A stretch of 64,000 bases of DNA. It comes from Parachlorella kessleri. Its lineage: Eukaryota > Chlorophyta > Trebouxiophyceae > Chlorellales > Chlorellaceae. Position 1 is the first letter of the stretch, and each line of letters starts with the position of its first letter. Shown here in pieces: positions 1-13,100 of the stretch. The notes under the pieces were generated by a model. The model did no database searches, was not told where the DNA came from, and saw nothing but the letters and a program-made list of their open reading frames with translations. The stretch covers positions 1-64,000 of the forward strand of contig BBXU01002209.1 of assembly GCA_001598975.1 (NCBI GenBank). The letters are read 5' to 3'. Made by a program: the position numbers and the translations under genes.

Positions 1-2166
1 CCCCCCTTCCCGCTGGAGGGTGGCGGCAGGCATGGGAGCGTGCCAGCACCTTTCCCGCGGGACGGGCCCCCGCTAGCAGCCATGCGCGTGAGACCCTGCC
101 TTTGCCCTCGCTCGCTGTAAATGTGCACTTCTGCACCCACCTCGGCCCTCAGCCCAGCCATCTCTCTGTTGTTATCCTCCCGGTCGTTGCTCCGCTTGAC
201 ATGCATCTCCAGCAGGGCGCCCTGGGTCGCCACCAGGCTACGGGTGGTGGAGGACAACTGCAAGGGGGGATCCACTGGAGAATCGGGCATCCAGGAGAGG
301 GATAGCAGGGATAGTGGGCCTGGCGTGATGCTGCCAGAGTCACATGTGGCTGCCGAAGTGGTGGACGGGGGCCATGAGGACTGCCAACGCGATGCTCTGT
401 TGTTTCCTGCTTACCGAACCAAACAATACAAGATATATCGCGCACGCCCGTCCACTAAGCTAGGCCTAAGTGTCTCTAGACGCATCACGTGAGCCCAGAA
501 GATGCGAGAGTAGGACCAGCTCTTTAAGAAAGGGCATAGCTGCGGATGATGGGGGCCGAGTGCTAGCAGCCCAACTGTATGTAATCAGTGGCGAAGGCGG
601 GGGTTGTGGCCGGCCCACCACCCATGCCCAGCTTGATCACCCACCTCTGCCCTCAAATCAGCCATGTCCCCCTCGTGGGTACCGCTCCGGCCCCCGCTGC
701 GGCCCCCACTCCGGCCTTGGTAGTCCTGCGGGGGTAGCAGTCAGCCACCACCTCCGATCAGACCATGGCCTGGTGCTGGAAGTCCGCACGAGGCAGAAGC
801 GAGGTGGAGGGAGGGAAGGTGTCGGGGGACGAGCACTCTAGGGAGGCCTATTCTAACCTGGACCACCCAGTTGATCCAGAGGGCTGTTTCAAAGCCTGGA
901 TCGACACACAGGCGGGTAGCTGCCATGCACCGGCTGGAAGCTGATAAAGCAGGCGCAAGATTTCCGCAGGTGGCCCCGAGAACGAGGGCACTCCCAAAGG
1001 CCAAGAAAGGAAGCGCGCTCGCCACTGAACCCCACAATCCCCCCGTCATGATCCCCCCTCAGTGGGCACAGCGGGCACAGCGGGCTGAATGCAAGGCATG
1101 CGGCTATCTGTGCAAGTGCAGTCACCCCTGTATGCTAGGTAGCAGTATAGAGGGCAGGCGGGCAGGCAGGCAGCCAAAAAAGCAGGGTGGCAGGCATTAT
1201 GGCAGTGACCGTCCGGGAGCAGCCATGCGACAACATCACCCATGCAACAAGCCCAACAACTCTGCAGTCAAGCACTCAAAGCTTGGAGCAGGCAGCCACC
1301 TGGTAGCGCGGGTCGTTCCCCCCAGCTACCGCTTGCTGGCCAGACCTCCCCCGCTCCCCTTCAGGGAAACCCCTGGGCCCCGACTCACGCCGGTTCCCAT
1401 TGAGAGGCTGTGCCCCGTCATAGGGCGCCTCCAGCATGCCAGGAAATATGGAATTCAAACTGTGTGCACTGCTACCAGGATATGACTCCAACAAACACGC
1501 ACCACTGGCAGGGGTACCGTGGCAAGAGTTCCAATGGGACTCACAAACCTAGAGTTCAAACGCTCCAACACACAGGTCGCTAGGACCTGCGTGACCAGTT
1601 GTTAGGTCTAGAGGTCTAGAACCCACACGAAAACCACTACAGGAGCAATCAACAGACGCTTCTCTGTGGGCCCACACTTGTTAGCCATACGTCAAGCTTC
1701 CACACTGCTAATATCACACAACACTAATACAACGGTCACCATCCTGCTAGTCCCAGCACGTCACACACCTTGGGCCTTCCAGAGTTTCTCTCAAAGTTGC
1801 CACTGCGGCTGCTGCTGCCATTGTTGTTGCCGCCGTCGCCAGCGGGGCCACTCTGCCTGCGCCACACCGCATAGGCCACCAAACCTACCGCCGCGCAGCA
1901 GGCAGTCCCCACCATAAAACCTGCACCCAGGGCTTCACCACCTCCTGCAGGTTTGCTAGGGGCGCTTTTACGAAAGACCGTAACAGCCGCAACGTCAAGG
2001 GCATTCCCGCATGTGTGAGCGCGCGCAAGAGCAGGGTGGAGAGTGAAGGGCATGTAGCCCAGGGGGTTACGTAGGGGTGTCCAGCCATGCTGGCCGTGTC
2101 TTTTAGGGAGCTGTCACCTGTAACACCAGCGAGCGCCTGGCTGCCTGAACTGTTAGTCCGTGACAT
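1..2166 (-). CDS. Possible spliced gene, partial at left edge: one membrane span plus coiled coil (unrecognised)
   Basis: I do not recognise this gene. Several minus-strand segments look like exons. A first exon could start at ATG 2166 (MSRTNSSGSQ...) and end at a GT donor after HPY near 2080. A second (about 1950-1770) carries a hydrophobic span (GFMVGTACCAAVGLVAYAV) followed by a Gly/Asn/Ser-rich stretch. A short one near 1430-1384 ends at GTGAGT. Two more, near 735-640 and 252-118, both end in a similar M-A-x-L-R-A-E sequence directly before GTGGGTG donors. They join in phase 0, giving an Arg/Gly/Ser-rich stretch and then a charged helix likely to form a coiled coil. One span followed by a coiled coil recalls PEX14-type peroxins, but the conserved PEX14 N-terminal domain is not seen, so no function is assigned. 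Links between the early and late exons are not proven. Confidence 0.3.
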
Positions 2167-4103
2167 CGTCTCTTACAACATCACAAGGCGTCCGTGCTCC
2201 TTCCTGCATAAGCAAGGGGTACTACATGATGCTTCCCGTGCATGCTAGGGGCAAGTCGCACGTCTCAACTACAAAACGACAGGATGTGACACAGGAGTTG
2301 TGAACTATTCACCTGCTCGGCTTGCAGGCCAGATGACCTCAGCCTGCCAGGGCCCGTTGGCTCCGTAGGGTTCAGGCGCCGGCTTTTTCGGCCAAAAAAT
2401 CCAGCCACAAGTTATGCGCCCTGGCTAGATGTGGACTACTCTACCCTCGAACTGGCCACAGTCGCGACCTGCTCTCCAGTACCACGTAAAATGGCGGGTA
2501 GCAGGCCAAACCACTGCAGCGCTGGCATCCAAGGAATTTCCAATTTTGCCGAACATCGCTGGTTGCCCTGCCTCCTTCGACAGTGTTGCAAACTTTGCAC
2601 CCTCTTGCCGACCGCCCGGCTTGCAGTGTTCAAGCACGCTGCATCCCTCCTGACCTGAAAGAGACAGTGAGAGTCCCATAGACGGTGTCCTGCGGAGTGA
2701 GTAGTGCTCAGCTTTGCTGTGAACATATACCGTCTTCTTGTCAGTGCTCAGTATGAAAGAAGCACAGGTGGTTTGGCCAGCAGCTTGGCCAGCTCTGCGT
2801 CTATAGTAATCATGTGTACACAAGCTGTAGAGGTCTTAGGCCACTCACAACTTGTGACAAGGCCTCTGCGATAGCCAACACCGGTGCTTTGCAGTGAAGT
2901 CCTTCGCCGGCTTGCTCTCACTTGGAACAAGCTGAAGCTGCCCTGCCCCCTACTTTCACCTGATACTGGTCAGGGCAGCGCTGTGGGTTTCAACAAGACA
3001 TTGAGCTGTTCCCTGAATCTTGGCGTGCCTGCTCTAATTCTCTTATACCTGTAGGCTGCACCCAGCTCTCCTCTTCTGGGATGCGCCTGCATGCGAGGAC
3101 GTGGTACACAATATCGCAGGCGAGCCAACTGGCAGTCTGGAGGTGAAACAGGTAAGCCCCAATACCGGCACGCCGCTCAGGTGTCAACTCCCCCTTTCGT
3201 TATACCAACGTCCCCCTGGTGCTGTAGGCTATAGGTAGGGAAAGGAGTCTTGCCGGCTCAGCAACATGCAAACAAAACAAAACAGAGGTTGTGAATGCCT
3301 CTAGTTCTCCTCGAACCTGACCTGCATCAGGGACGGTGTGACAGCACTGCCATAGCACACCATGCTGCTGCAGTGGGGCAGCACTGGGTGCGGTGCAGTA
3401 TGGCTGGCACACCACGCGCACTAACAAACTATGTTGATAAAGTGACATATGGTAGCCTGTGCTTAGCTGGGGTGCAACTGTGGGTGGCATTACGGGTATT
3501 GATTGGTGGCATCTCGTGGCTAAGTAGTGCTGCAATTCTGACTCAACTGGTGGCTGCAAGCCCCCTGCCGCTGGGGCATCACTACGCAGTAAGACAGCCC
3601 TGTGAGGTGTCCCGCAGTTCCTTTGCGCCTTGTGGAGTGGGCTGTTGGGGTTGCAACTTATAGCCGTCATGCTGGGGGTCTGCTATGGGTGGTATCCTGG
3701 CGGCAGAACCCGTTTTGGGCTGAGATCCACTAAGGGCATTCGCCCCGGGTTGTCGCATGGGTTCGTCGGTTGGCAGGAAAAAAGCTTGCAGCATTTGTCC
3801 TTTATATCCTGCACAGGCTTAACTAACCATCGGTGAGCACTGCAAGCTAGACTGTTTGTGCGCCGCGGAGCTGGTTGTGCGCCTGGGCATTGCCAAATGG
3901 GTCCTTGCCGAGGCACTGTAGTTTAAAACAGCAGCCGCTAGGCCTGCGACGCTCACGAGAACGGATCAGCCAGCCGCCATAGACTTCCTGACAACTGATC
4001 AGGAAGCAGCTCGCCATCTGTTAGCTATCTCACATCGTGACCGCAGTGTTGCGCTCAATCACACCTGATCAGTTGTGCCTAGCACCCAGAGCAGCAGCTA
4101 GCC
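2167..4103. other. Unassigned stretch upstream of the tmcB-like gene
   Basis: No gene can be supported here. Open frames exist on both strands, for example a minus-strand 65-codon frame at 2990-3187 that ends near a GT donor, but none shows a recognisable motif or a chain of in-phase exons. The last few hundred bases before 4104 presumably hold the promoter and 5' untranslated region of the tmcB-like gene. No TATA box stands out. Confidence 0.4.
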
Positions 4104-7100
4104 ATGGCACCCAAGTCAGCCGGTTCATATGGCCAGTCCAGTGAGGCTTCCTCTGCCAACGGCTCAGATGCCTCGCTTGGCGTGATACGAGGAGACGAGG
4201 GCGGCGGTGACCTGCTAAGCAGGGGCAACGCCTCTTGGAAGGTCAGGGCAACACTGTCGGTGGTGCTTTCAGCGGCCTGTGTGGTAAACATCCGATACCT
4301 AGCAGGGTTTTTCCTGCACCAGCCGCTTTGGTCCAGGAACAGACAACTGCTGCCCAAACACGTTTGTTACGAGCTCCTATATGCCATTAATAGTCTCAGC
4401 TGCACCCGCTTTGCTGTTGCAGGAGTCCTTCTTCTCCTACATTTACTTCATGTATGAAGGCCGCAGACTTGAGACTGATTGGCGCTTCTTTCTGCTCTCC
4501 ACGCTTTATTCGTGGGTCCAGGTGTTGAATCTGATCTTTGGACCCAACTTCTTTGGGTGGCATGTGGACTGGGATGGCAACTAGTAAGTCAGCTTTTCAG
4601 CATGATATGGATGAGATGACTTGGCGCGGCGTGTTGCAGTGCAATACTGTGCTGGCAATGGGGTGCGCCACGCAACTTGCTGCACATGTGGGGTCGTTTT
4701 GGGGTTTGCCTTGGCTGCCGTGATTTGAATTCACTCAATACCCTCTATGTTGCTATACCGGCTGAACCATGGTGTTTACCAAGGCATTTTATCTCCAAAT
4801 AACGTCTGATGTGCCTGTCTGTATGCAGTTGGTGGCGGTTCTACAAGCGGCTGCTGCTGAGTAATGCTGCTGTGGAGCGTGGCTGGGGACTGTATGTGGG
4901 CGTGCTGCTGGTGTTCCTCATCACTGGCTCGATTTGCTCTATTATCGCCTTCTGGCTCAATAGATACATCAAGGCACATCTGAAGTTCCGCTGGAAATTG
5001 TAAGTTGCAAAAGGGAGCACGTGTTGGGTGGTAGGCAAGCTGGATGAGGCGCTGGATGGGCGTTCACCTACTTGACAGGGACATTACAGCACCAGCGTTG
5101 GCGGGTTTGCAGATCCTTTCCATAGCGGTGGCAATGGGGACCAATACCCGACTGCCGTTTGCTGGGTTTCCACTGCATAGACAACACGCTGACAATATTT
5201 TGCGTGCAGGCCAGGGCAGCTGCTCAATGTATTTGGATCTATTTACCGGACGTTTGATATCTCCATCTTCTCCCTGCTCACGGTTTCCTTCACCTGCAAC
5301 AACGACAGTGGCAGAACCATGTTCTACTTCCCCGATAAAGGTGGTGCACTTGCCATGCCCTGCATTTGGAGTCCTAGAATACCTAGTGCTATCCGGCTTT
5401 CCACCGAACGGCTAGATCTTGCCACAGAAGGGTCGTTTGTGGGTCGAGACTCATCTTTTGTCCATCATTACACTTGATGACTTTACTTCCAACGCAAATG
5501 ACAGTAGCAAGCTCATATACCTGACAATCAAGCAGACCTCCTCATTGTATCCCGCTCTTGGCTACTGCCCAGCAGGTTGTTTCTTAATGCCTCAAGTCAT
5601 ACTCTTTGTTATCTGCCTCTTCTACGAGCTGTCGATGATTTATCCGTACTTCTTCTGGGTCCTTGCGGACGCTGCTGAAACAAACTACCACAGCCGCAAC
5701 TTGTTTTCTAGCTCAGGCAAGTGTTGCAATGTAGGTTAAGGCTTGCCTGAGCTAGACAAGCCATCACGTTAGGCCAGCCTCTTTCACACAGTGCTGGCCC
5801 CCCCCCCGGGGCCAGCTTAACTGAGATCTGAGGCTGCAATTGTGGATGTATCGCCTTCCTTGTACTTGCTGGACTGCGTGCCCGCAGTAACTGACCACAA
5901 AACTCAGGGTTGCATACATTCTGTTTCTGCCCTTGCAGTGGGGCCTTACCTAATGCGCCTGAGCCTGGTGCGCATATTGCTGCCGCTGGTGCCGGCGGCC
6001 TTCCAACTCTTCCCAAAATGGCAGGTAAGTACTGCACCGCTCTTAGAGCACGAGGAGTGTTCGTGTCATTCCTGCCAGTCCATGTACAGCACCCTGGGGT
6101 GGCGTCTCTACAGCATCAGAGGAGTTTGAATGCACCCAACCTCTACACTGTCCTGTTGTGCGCGCTTTGCTTGCCGTTCTGTAGCTGATCTGGCCGACCT
6201 GCAGCTTGGACCAGTCGTCCTTGAACTCTGCTGTCAAGGCCATACACCTCTGCAGGCCTTCTTTTACTTCCTGCTGACCTCTTACCACTTGTACATCACC
6301 ATCCGACGTGCACCCATGCACCGCACCTGGCTCAACTGCGTCAATGCCTTCCTGGCCCTCTTCCCCTGGTGGGCCGCGTCCTTGGCATTCATAGGCGTCT
6401 TTTATCCGCAGGCAGGTGCACTGCTCAGGAGATTATCTCACACGCACGCTGCTGCACGGTTTCTTGAAGCGTGTCTGTGCCTTTCCTGAGCTGTTGGACG
6501 CTACAGTTGCACCTACCGTTACCACATTGTGAAGAAGGAGTGCAGGCAGGAGGAAGGCAGGAGGAGTTCAGCAGGAATAAAGGCAGCACACCGTCCTATG
6601 CAGCATTAGGCAGACCTTGTGCAAAGTATCTTAGCAAGCATGCTCGTGTCATGTGTTATGTGATGCAGGACTGGCCTAGGCTGACAACCGCATTTCTTGC
6701 GGGGATGTTCCCACTGGGCTTTGCCTGCGCAGGCTTGACCTGCTGGAGGTAACGTCAGTTACTATCTTTTTTGGGCGGGCTAGGCAGGTGGTCACCATGC
6801 AGAAAGCCATCCTCCAATGGCACGCTTGAATTCAAGAGCCTCTCCTGCCCAGTCCATTCTTCATCAGTATCTAGTCTTAACCGGATTGAACTTTCCAAGT
6901 CTTGGCCCGCTGGCAACCTTGCTGTGCAGGCTCCGCTTTATATGGAATGTTGCTGAGCGATTTCAGCGGTGGACACCCACAACACTGCGCAAGGAAACAT
7001 ACCAGTTCTGGGACGAGTATGAGGTTGAGATGGTGGCAAGGTGGGTGGGCAGGCACAGCCTTGTAGCCTGACTGCCTTGCTCACAACGATGGACCCTAAC

Positions 7101-10100
7101 ATGATGGTGCGACATGTTGCAAGTTTTGCTGCCGCTCATCATACACATGCCTTTTGCCTGAGGCACTCTGCAGGGTGTGTCGCAAGACTATCAAGACCGA
7201 CCAGCTAGACGTGATACCAGACCCCTACTACACCAGCCTGGCCGGCAAAGTGGTGCAGGCGGGGCTAATACAGTTCCCCAACAGTGCTTTCCTCAACATT
7301 GTATGCGCATCGCTGCAGGCAGTGCTGCTCAATGATCCCTCGGTGGGTGGTTCGCTACGTGCGTGCAATGTTGCTCACCCCTTTCCTGAAGGGTCTGGAG
7401 TGACGCAGCGCCAGCCATTCAGTGCAAGGCTACCTTGGAATGGGAATGTCGTGTCAAAGCTCCTTGCGCTTGCATTGGTGGCTAGGTAGGCTGCAAATTT
7501 GCAGATTGGACTGCTAAGCTGCGCGTGGCTCATTGTTGCAGGGCGGCACGACCCAGCTGCAGAAGGCAAAGAAGTGTAGTGACATCAGCTGGGTGCAGCG
7601 CTTTCAGGTGCGTGGTGTGGAACCACAGCTGGCAATGAGCAAGGCATGCACCGCTCCACTGTGCCCATGTATGACCCTTCACCAACCACACATTGTCAGG
7701 TGCGAGAAGATGTGCAGCAGATTAAGGTGTAGGAGTGCAGGATCACAGAAGCGGTCCTTGTGTAATATACAGGTCTTTGCCAAGCAACAGGAGAAGCTTG
7801 CGCTCAAAGGGAGGGATACGGACCTGTCAGTCACTCTAGACGCAGGTGTGGTTATTACCCTGTAATTCTTTTGGCCGTGTAGGAAGATAGCTTGCCTCCC
7901 TGTGTCAGGTGAAAGCCAGACTGCCATGCATTGCGGCGTGCTGTAAGTGTCAATGTCATAGGTGGTGACTGGTGACATTGTGGGTTTTCCAACCCTGTGC
8001 CACTGATCCACTCTGAACCTCATGCTCGCAATGGCTCCTGCCACTGCCATTTGGACTGAGGGTGACGTTGACGTTTGCCCTGCAGCAACCTGGTCTGAGT
8101 TCTCTGCCAACTACAAGGCGGCCATCAGGAGCCACAAGAGCGCGCTGGGTACCCTCAAGTAAGTTGGTGGACCCACCAAGCAAGGGCAGCCTGCCCTGCC
8201 TCAATGCTGCCCTGCAGCAAGCAGGGTGACGGTGCAATAGCAGGTTAGCCTTGCAACGCAGTCGGCTACTCTGTCCTACCCACAAGCGGGAAAGTACTCG
8301 CCCGCCAATGATGGTCTGTGTGGTGGTCAAACATGAACATCCCGCTCCCTTCTTCATTGCAGAGGCTTCTGGCACCTGCTGCTGCGATCAGATGTGACAA
8401 TGGTGGCGCTGGTACGGCAGTTCCTGCGCATCCCCGAATCTAACGACGCCGCAGAACGCTCCTACAAGACACTCATGGTGAGCCATGGCCCGCTGCTGCT
8501 CTGCCTCTCTTCTGGTACCTGAGATCGCAGTTGTCCCACGTCTTCCTCTCCCATTTAGGCAGGGCAGCCACAGCCCTTTCGAAGCTGCACCTGGCCATGG
8601 CCACGCATGAAGCTGTGATATGCGCAGGACCGGTATCCCAACAACCCCCGGGTGCTCAGGGCCTACTCACGCTTCCTTGAGCAGGTGCGCATAGTCAAAT
8701 TTCCCCACTGCACCGGTCCGCCTTTTTTCTGGATGCTGAACGAGTGCCTTGAAGAACCTGTCTAGCGAGCAGCACCCAAGCTGAGGTTGCACGGAACAGC
8801 TGTTATATGCATCCACTCTTCATTTGGAAGAGGATTGTTTGGAGCTTTGTGCCAAGCAGGTGAGGAACGACCCTCACGGCGCCTCCCGCTTTACTGCATT
8901 GGCCAACAAAGTGGAGCTGCAGCAGGTGGGTTACCAGAAGCTTGGCAGCCTGCTGCGGTTGCTGTTTCATGCTGTGCTGTGAGTACGACTTGCTCTTCAC
9001 TTGGAAAGCTGCGTTCAGCGACGACCATGCACCGCCAGAATTACATCAGGATACCATCGCTAGCTCTGGGCGACTGGTGATGTTTGTATGCTCAGGAGGA
9101 GAAATTTCGTGAAGTTGTGTTCAGCCAGCTCATCGACCGCAACTACCTGGACGAAAAGAGCACCAGGACCATGGCCATGATCGATGAGTGAGCCAAGTAG
9201 CTTTGGTAGCTCCTTTATCATGCCGCCAATATTTGCCTTCAGTGCCCCTGATGTTGTTGGTTTGCTTTGTTCCAGATTGGCTTCGCTTTACTCAGCGCCA
9301 GCCCACCCTCTCCAGACTGTCGCGTTGTGGCCTGCTCCGCAGGACATTAGATGCGGTGATTCTGATCAACTCCGAAGGGTTGATTCAGCACATTAACAAC
9401 CCTGCCCTTCAATTATTTGGTAGGCGTCATGAGTTTCCCTTGTACTGGCCTTTATGACGAGACTTGCTGCCTAGCATGTATGGCTATCGCAAAAGCAAGA
9501 GCAGGGCGCTGACTTCGCTGGGGCCTGGCTGCTGTTCACCATTGGCACTGTTGGTCCTGCTGCTCAGCCGCTCTGTATAGGCACATCTCTCTAGGGTCGT
9601 CACACATCTTGCTGCTGTCTTCAATGTGTGCAGGGTACCGCAAAGGCGAGCTGGAGGGGAGCAACATCTCGGTGCGATGCTGACGGTCTTGCCCTGATGT
9701 TGTGCGCTGTTGCTGGGGGGCTGGTATCTTCTGCGGGGAAGTCAACTGCCTTTGTACGGATCATTCAAGGGTTGCAAGCGCCCAAAGTGGCGGCCTTGAT
9801 AGTAGACATGCCGCTCTGGTCTATGGAGCGCTGATGCACAGATGTGGCTGCAGGCGCTGATGCCAGCCCCCTTCAGCCAGCAACATGACTGTGAGTGCAC
9901 GAGTACTCCCTCTCATGCAAAGGAAAAGAGCTCCTTTGCTAGGAGTGCCTGCCTTGCCTGTCATACCTACCCCTTTTCCATGGGAAACAACACCCAGCAA
10001 TACTTGGACCAAGTATGTTTATGGAAGAAAGCTGTGCTGTGCGCAATGGCATCCCATGCCTGTGGATCCTTACCATGACCAAACCAACCTCCCCACCAAT

Positions 10101-13100
10101 ATGTGTTGCAGCGTATCTGCATAACTTCATGACGACACGCCAAAAACATATTCTGGATGCCACCCGGGAAGTAGTGGGTTTGCACAAGCAGCGCATGTGC
10201 GTCCCAATCGACTTGTGTGTCACGCCTATCATGATGGGAGGTGAGTTTTTCAAACAACATCCAGCAATCAAAAATCACCATTTCGGAGGCCAGAATGGGA
10301 CCTGGGTGCCGCATGTCCAGCCCTTGGCTGGAGTAGCAGGGTGCAGTGTTGTCGCAGGGCTTGTCCATGTGCTGTATTGAATTTTTGGGACAAGGTGCTT
10401 AGGGGCGGTGAAAGCATCTAGATGAGATTTGTACCTCTGAGAGAAGCCAACGCTACTCTTTTTTGTCGCTGTTGTTGTTGCAGCTGCCGAGTGCTTCTTG
10501 GGGGTCATCAAGCAGCTGGACGACAACTCCAAGCTGGCTACTGCCTACTGTACAGCCTCAGGTCAGGAGAATTGACAGGCTGCTTGCAGCACACGATTCC
10601 TCCCCCGCCCTTTCAAACCTCTGCTTGCCCCTTGAAGTGGCGGGTTTGCAGGCCCCTTTTGTGCTTGCCAAACATGTCAGCAGCAAGTCTTTGTGACAGC
10701 TCCAAGAGAACTGTGCAGGTGCCATCATCTGTATAAACCGCGGGTTCAGTAACCTGCTGGCCCACCAAAGTGCAAGGTGAGCGCATGCGGTTGTCATCCA
10801 CTGCACTGGATGGAGAAATAGAAGCGTGGAGACCATCAAACAGCAGGTACCTCTTTTGCAGCTGGTGCTGTGTTGGGTCGCTCTTAGGGTTCTCGACCCT
10901 GCCACCTTCTTGCAGCGTCGTTGGGCGCCCCATTGCCGAGCTGAGTTCAACCCCGGAGAAGGCCAACCAAATCATTGCAGCGGTCGTAGCCGGTGATGGG
11001 GAGCCTCATGACTATGGCACGCTCATGTTCACCCACAAGTTTGGCGAGGAGATCAGCATGGATGTGGTCGGCCGCAAGGTGAGGTACCTATGCTCCGCTT
11101 GCTTCAGCCCGTGTTCCAGTAAATAGTTGTGTCCTGTACTGGACAGGCCAAGCAAGCCTATGTTCCAGGGCTACTTCATGCTTGCTACACTGGGTCTGCA
11201 GCACTGCTAAGCCTGGCAAATACCGCATGGTACATGCAGGCCGGGACCGGGAATGTGACCATTTGCGTGCTGGGGATGAGCAATGCTGGCAATGCCTACA
11301 CCGGCCTCATCACTGTCAACAGGGCCACAGGAAGGGTGAGGAGCACGGCTGCCTAGCTTCTGCAGCTTCTTTGCATGTCAGCATGGTGGGCACGCGCCAA
11401 TGTTGCACCCAATCCACCGCTATGTGTTTTGCATCAAGCCAGACTATTGGCTGGCCTGCATCTGCAAGAGAAACCAGCTGGCAAAAGAAGTTACTCTTGA
11501 CCAGTTTACAGCACAGCGTTAGGCTGGCACAATTGTATGTGTACCGTACCGCCGCTCCAGACCACAGCTGCAAAGACTGGTGACGTGTGGCCTGTAAATG
11601 CTGCAGATAACGTACGCTAACATTTCCTTCTGCGAGTTTGTGGGGGTCCCGGCGGACCAGCTTATCAAGATGCGCCTGCATGAGGTAGGCTTGGAGTGAT
11701 GTCCTGTTCAACAGATTGGCTGTGAATCTTGCTTGCACTATGCGAGCGAGTACTATGCCTCTCCCGAGGTCCCGGGGCTTGCAAGCCCAAGGGTTGACTC
11801 AAGGCCTCACTCAACCCTCGCAGATCATGGCCGAGCCTCATGCCATGCTGCACCAGCGCTGGATCAAGGGCAGAGGTGGGTGGTTACTGCCTGACTTGGC
11901 TGACACACCATGTCTGCTGTGTTTTGGAATTGACTGGGATCTTGGCGCATTGTGGCAGACGAGCTGTCCTCATCCTCCAGTGTAGATTTTTGTGCTAGTA
12001 TGACAGTTGGGACGGGCATGCACAAATAGCTCGGGCGACTCCCCAGTTGGACATTATCTGCAGACCTTTCGCGAGCTGCTGGCCTGAAGTGCCGGGCTGG
12101 ACGGGCAGTGCAGTTCAAGCACGGCAGCACTGGCAAAGTTGTGGCGGCGCTGCTGGAAATCACTGAGCGCTCTACAGACCAGGGCAATGTGTTCAATGTG
12201 AAGGTGACCGTTTGACTGCTCGGCCGTGCTGAAGGATGGCTGGGAGCTCTTGTCTGTCAAGTGTTATTGCCTGTGCTCCTTGGGGTGTGCTTTCATATTT
12301 GTACATGCGACAAGTTCAGGGTGGAAAATTGCCAGTTCTTGCGCCAGCCACTGAATCTGTGTTGGATCAGGTGGCTCCTGTGGTGGACCCTGTGGACAAG
12401 GAGTGGAACCGCACCAGCCTCACAGTGGCACTGGATGGGACCATCACCAGCCATACTGGCAAGCTGGCCCTCTTTGGGCTGGAGAAGGAGGTAGGGGCAA
12501 TGGTGCGCTGCCTACAGTTGTAGGACTTGACTACAACCTCTTGCGCGGTGTTGCGGGTACTCCCTCATGGTATGCTACCGTCACTGGTGGGTCATACGAT
12601 GGCTCTTGCCAAGTGCAACCATATCCATGAAAGCTGTTTTTGAGAGATGTGGGAGGCTTTGCATGCTCTGCAGGGCCTTGTGAGCAAAGGCCTGGATGCA
12701 CTGCTTGATGTGTACCGCAAGGATGAGGCGGAGCTGGCAGATACGCATGCCAAACTGCTTCAGGACTTGCACGAACGGCCACGCACACTCAGGTCTGGTC
12801 CACACAGCCAGAATGTACCTTAGGTTGCCGGCTGGCAGCAAAGCCTCATCCGCTCCTGTACATACATCGCACTTTTCCTCAGGACAAAGTCGCGATGTGG
12901 TGCGCCAAGCTGCTGCTCAGCGACTGGCTAGGTATGGCATGCAGGGTAGCTGTGTCTTCTCGCGGCAAGCGCACTGTGCCCGCTGTGTTGGAGGTGATGC
13001 TACCCAGCGAGGAGGACCACCAGGCTCCTGCCACGATGCACCTCTACCGTGCTGGTGCGAGCCCAACACTAGTAAACCTAGCGCAACAGGGACAAGAAGC

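Larger units (their letters stand above)
4423..6990 (+). other. tmcB: tmcB-like gene: N-terminal membrane-helix exons
   Basis: These exons encode successive hydrophobic helices: FFLLSTLYSWVQVLNLIFG (4423-4583), LYVGVLLVFLITGSICSII (4829-4999), ISIFSLLTVSFTC (about 5216-5339), LVRILLPLVPAAFQLF (near 5960-6020), FFYFLLTSYHLYI and LFPWWAASLAFIGVFY (about 6190-6412), and LTTAFLAGMFPLGFACAGL (about 6669-6748). The region ends with a soluble stretch, WDEYEVEMVAR (6961-7040), matching the place where family members leave the membrane. Exon edges at 4241/4423, 4583/4829 and 4999 keep frame. Those between 5340 and 5960 are uncertain. Confidence 0.7.

Noticed and set aside
1600..1625. TCTAGAGGTCTAGA short direct repeat
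   Set aside because: Too short and without context to support a mobile element or binding site.
2425..2823. 132-codon minus-strand open frame
   Set aside because: No recognisable motif, no in-phase partner exons and composition like intergenic DNA.
2990..3187. Minus-strand frame with PERRAGIGAYLFHLQTASWLA
   Set aside because: It looks protein-like and ends near a GT donor, but a stop lies just upstream in frame, no good acceptor was found and no neighbouring exon joins it.
9184..9342. Open frame across 9184-9457 as a continuous exon (WLRFTQRQPTLSRLS...)
   Set aside because: The exon before it ends at a GTGAGC donor (phase 2), and an acceptor at 9342 restores the PAS frame (ETLDAVILINSEG) exactly, so this part is intron.
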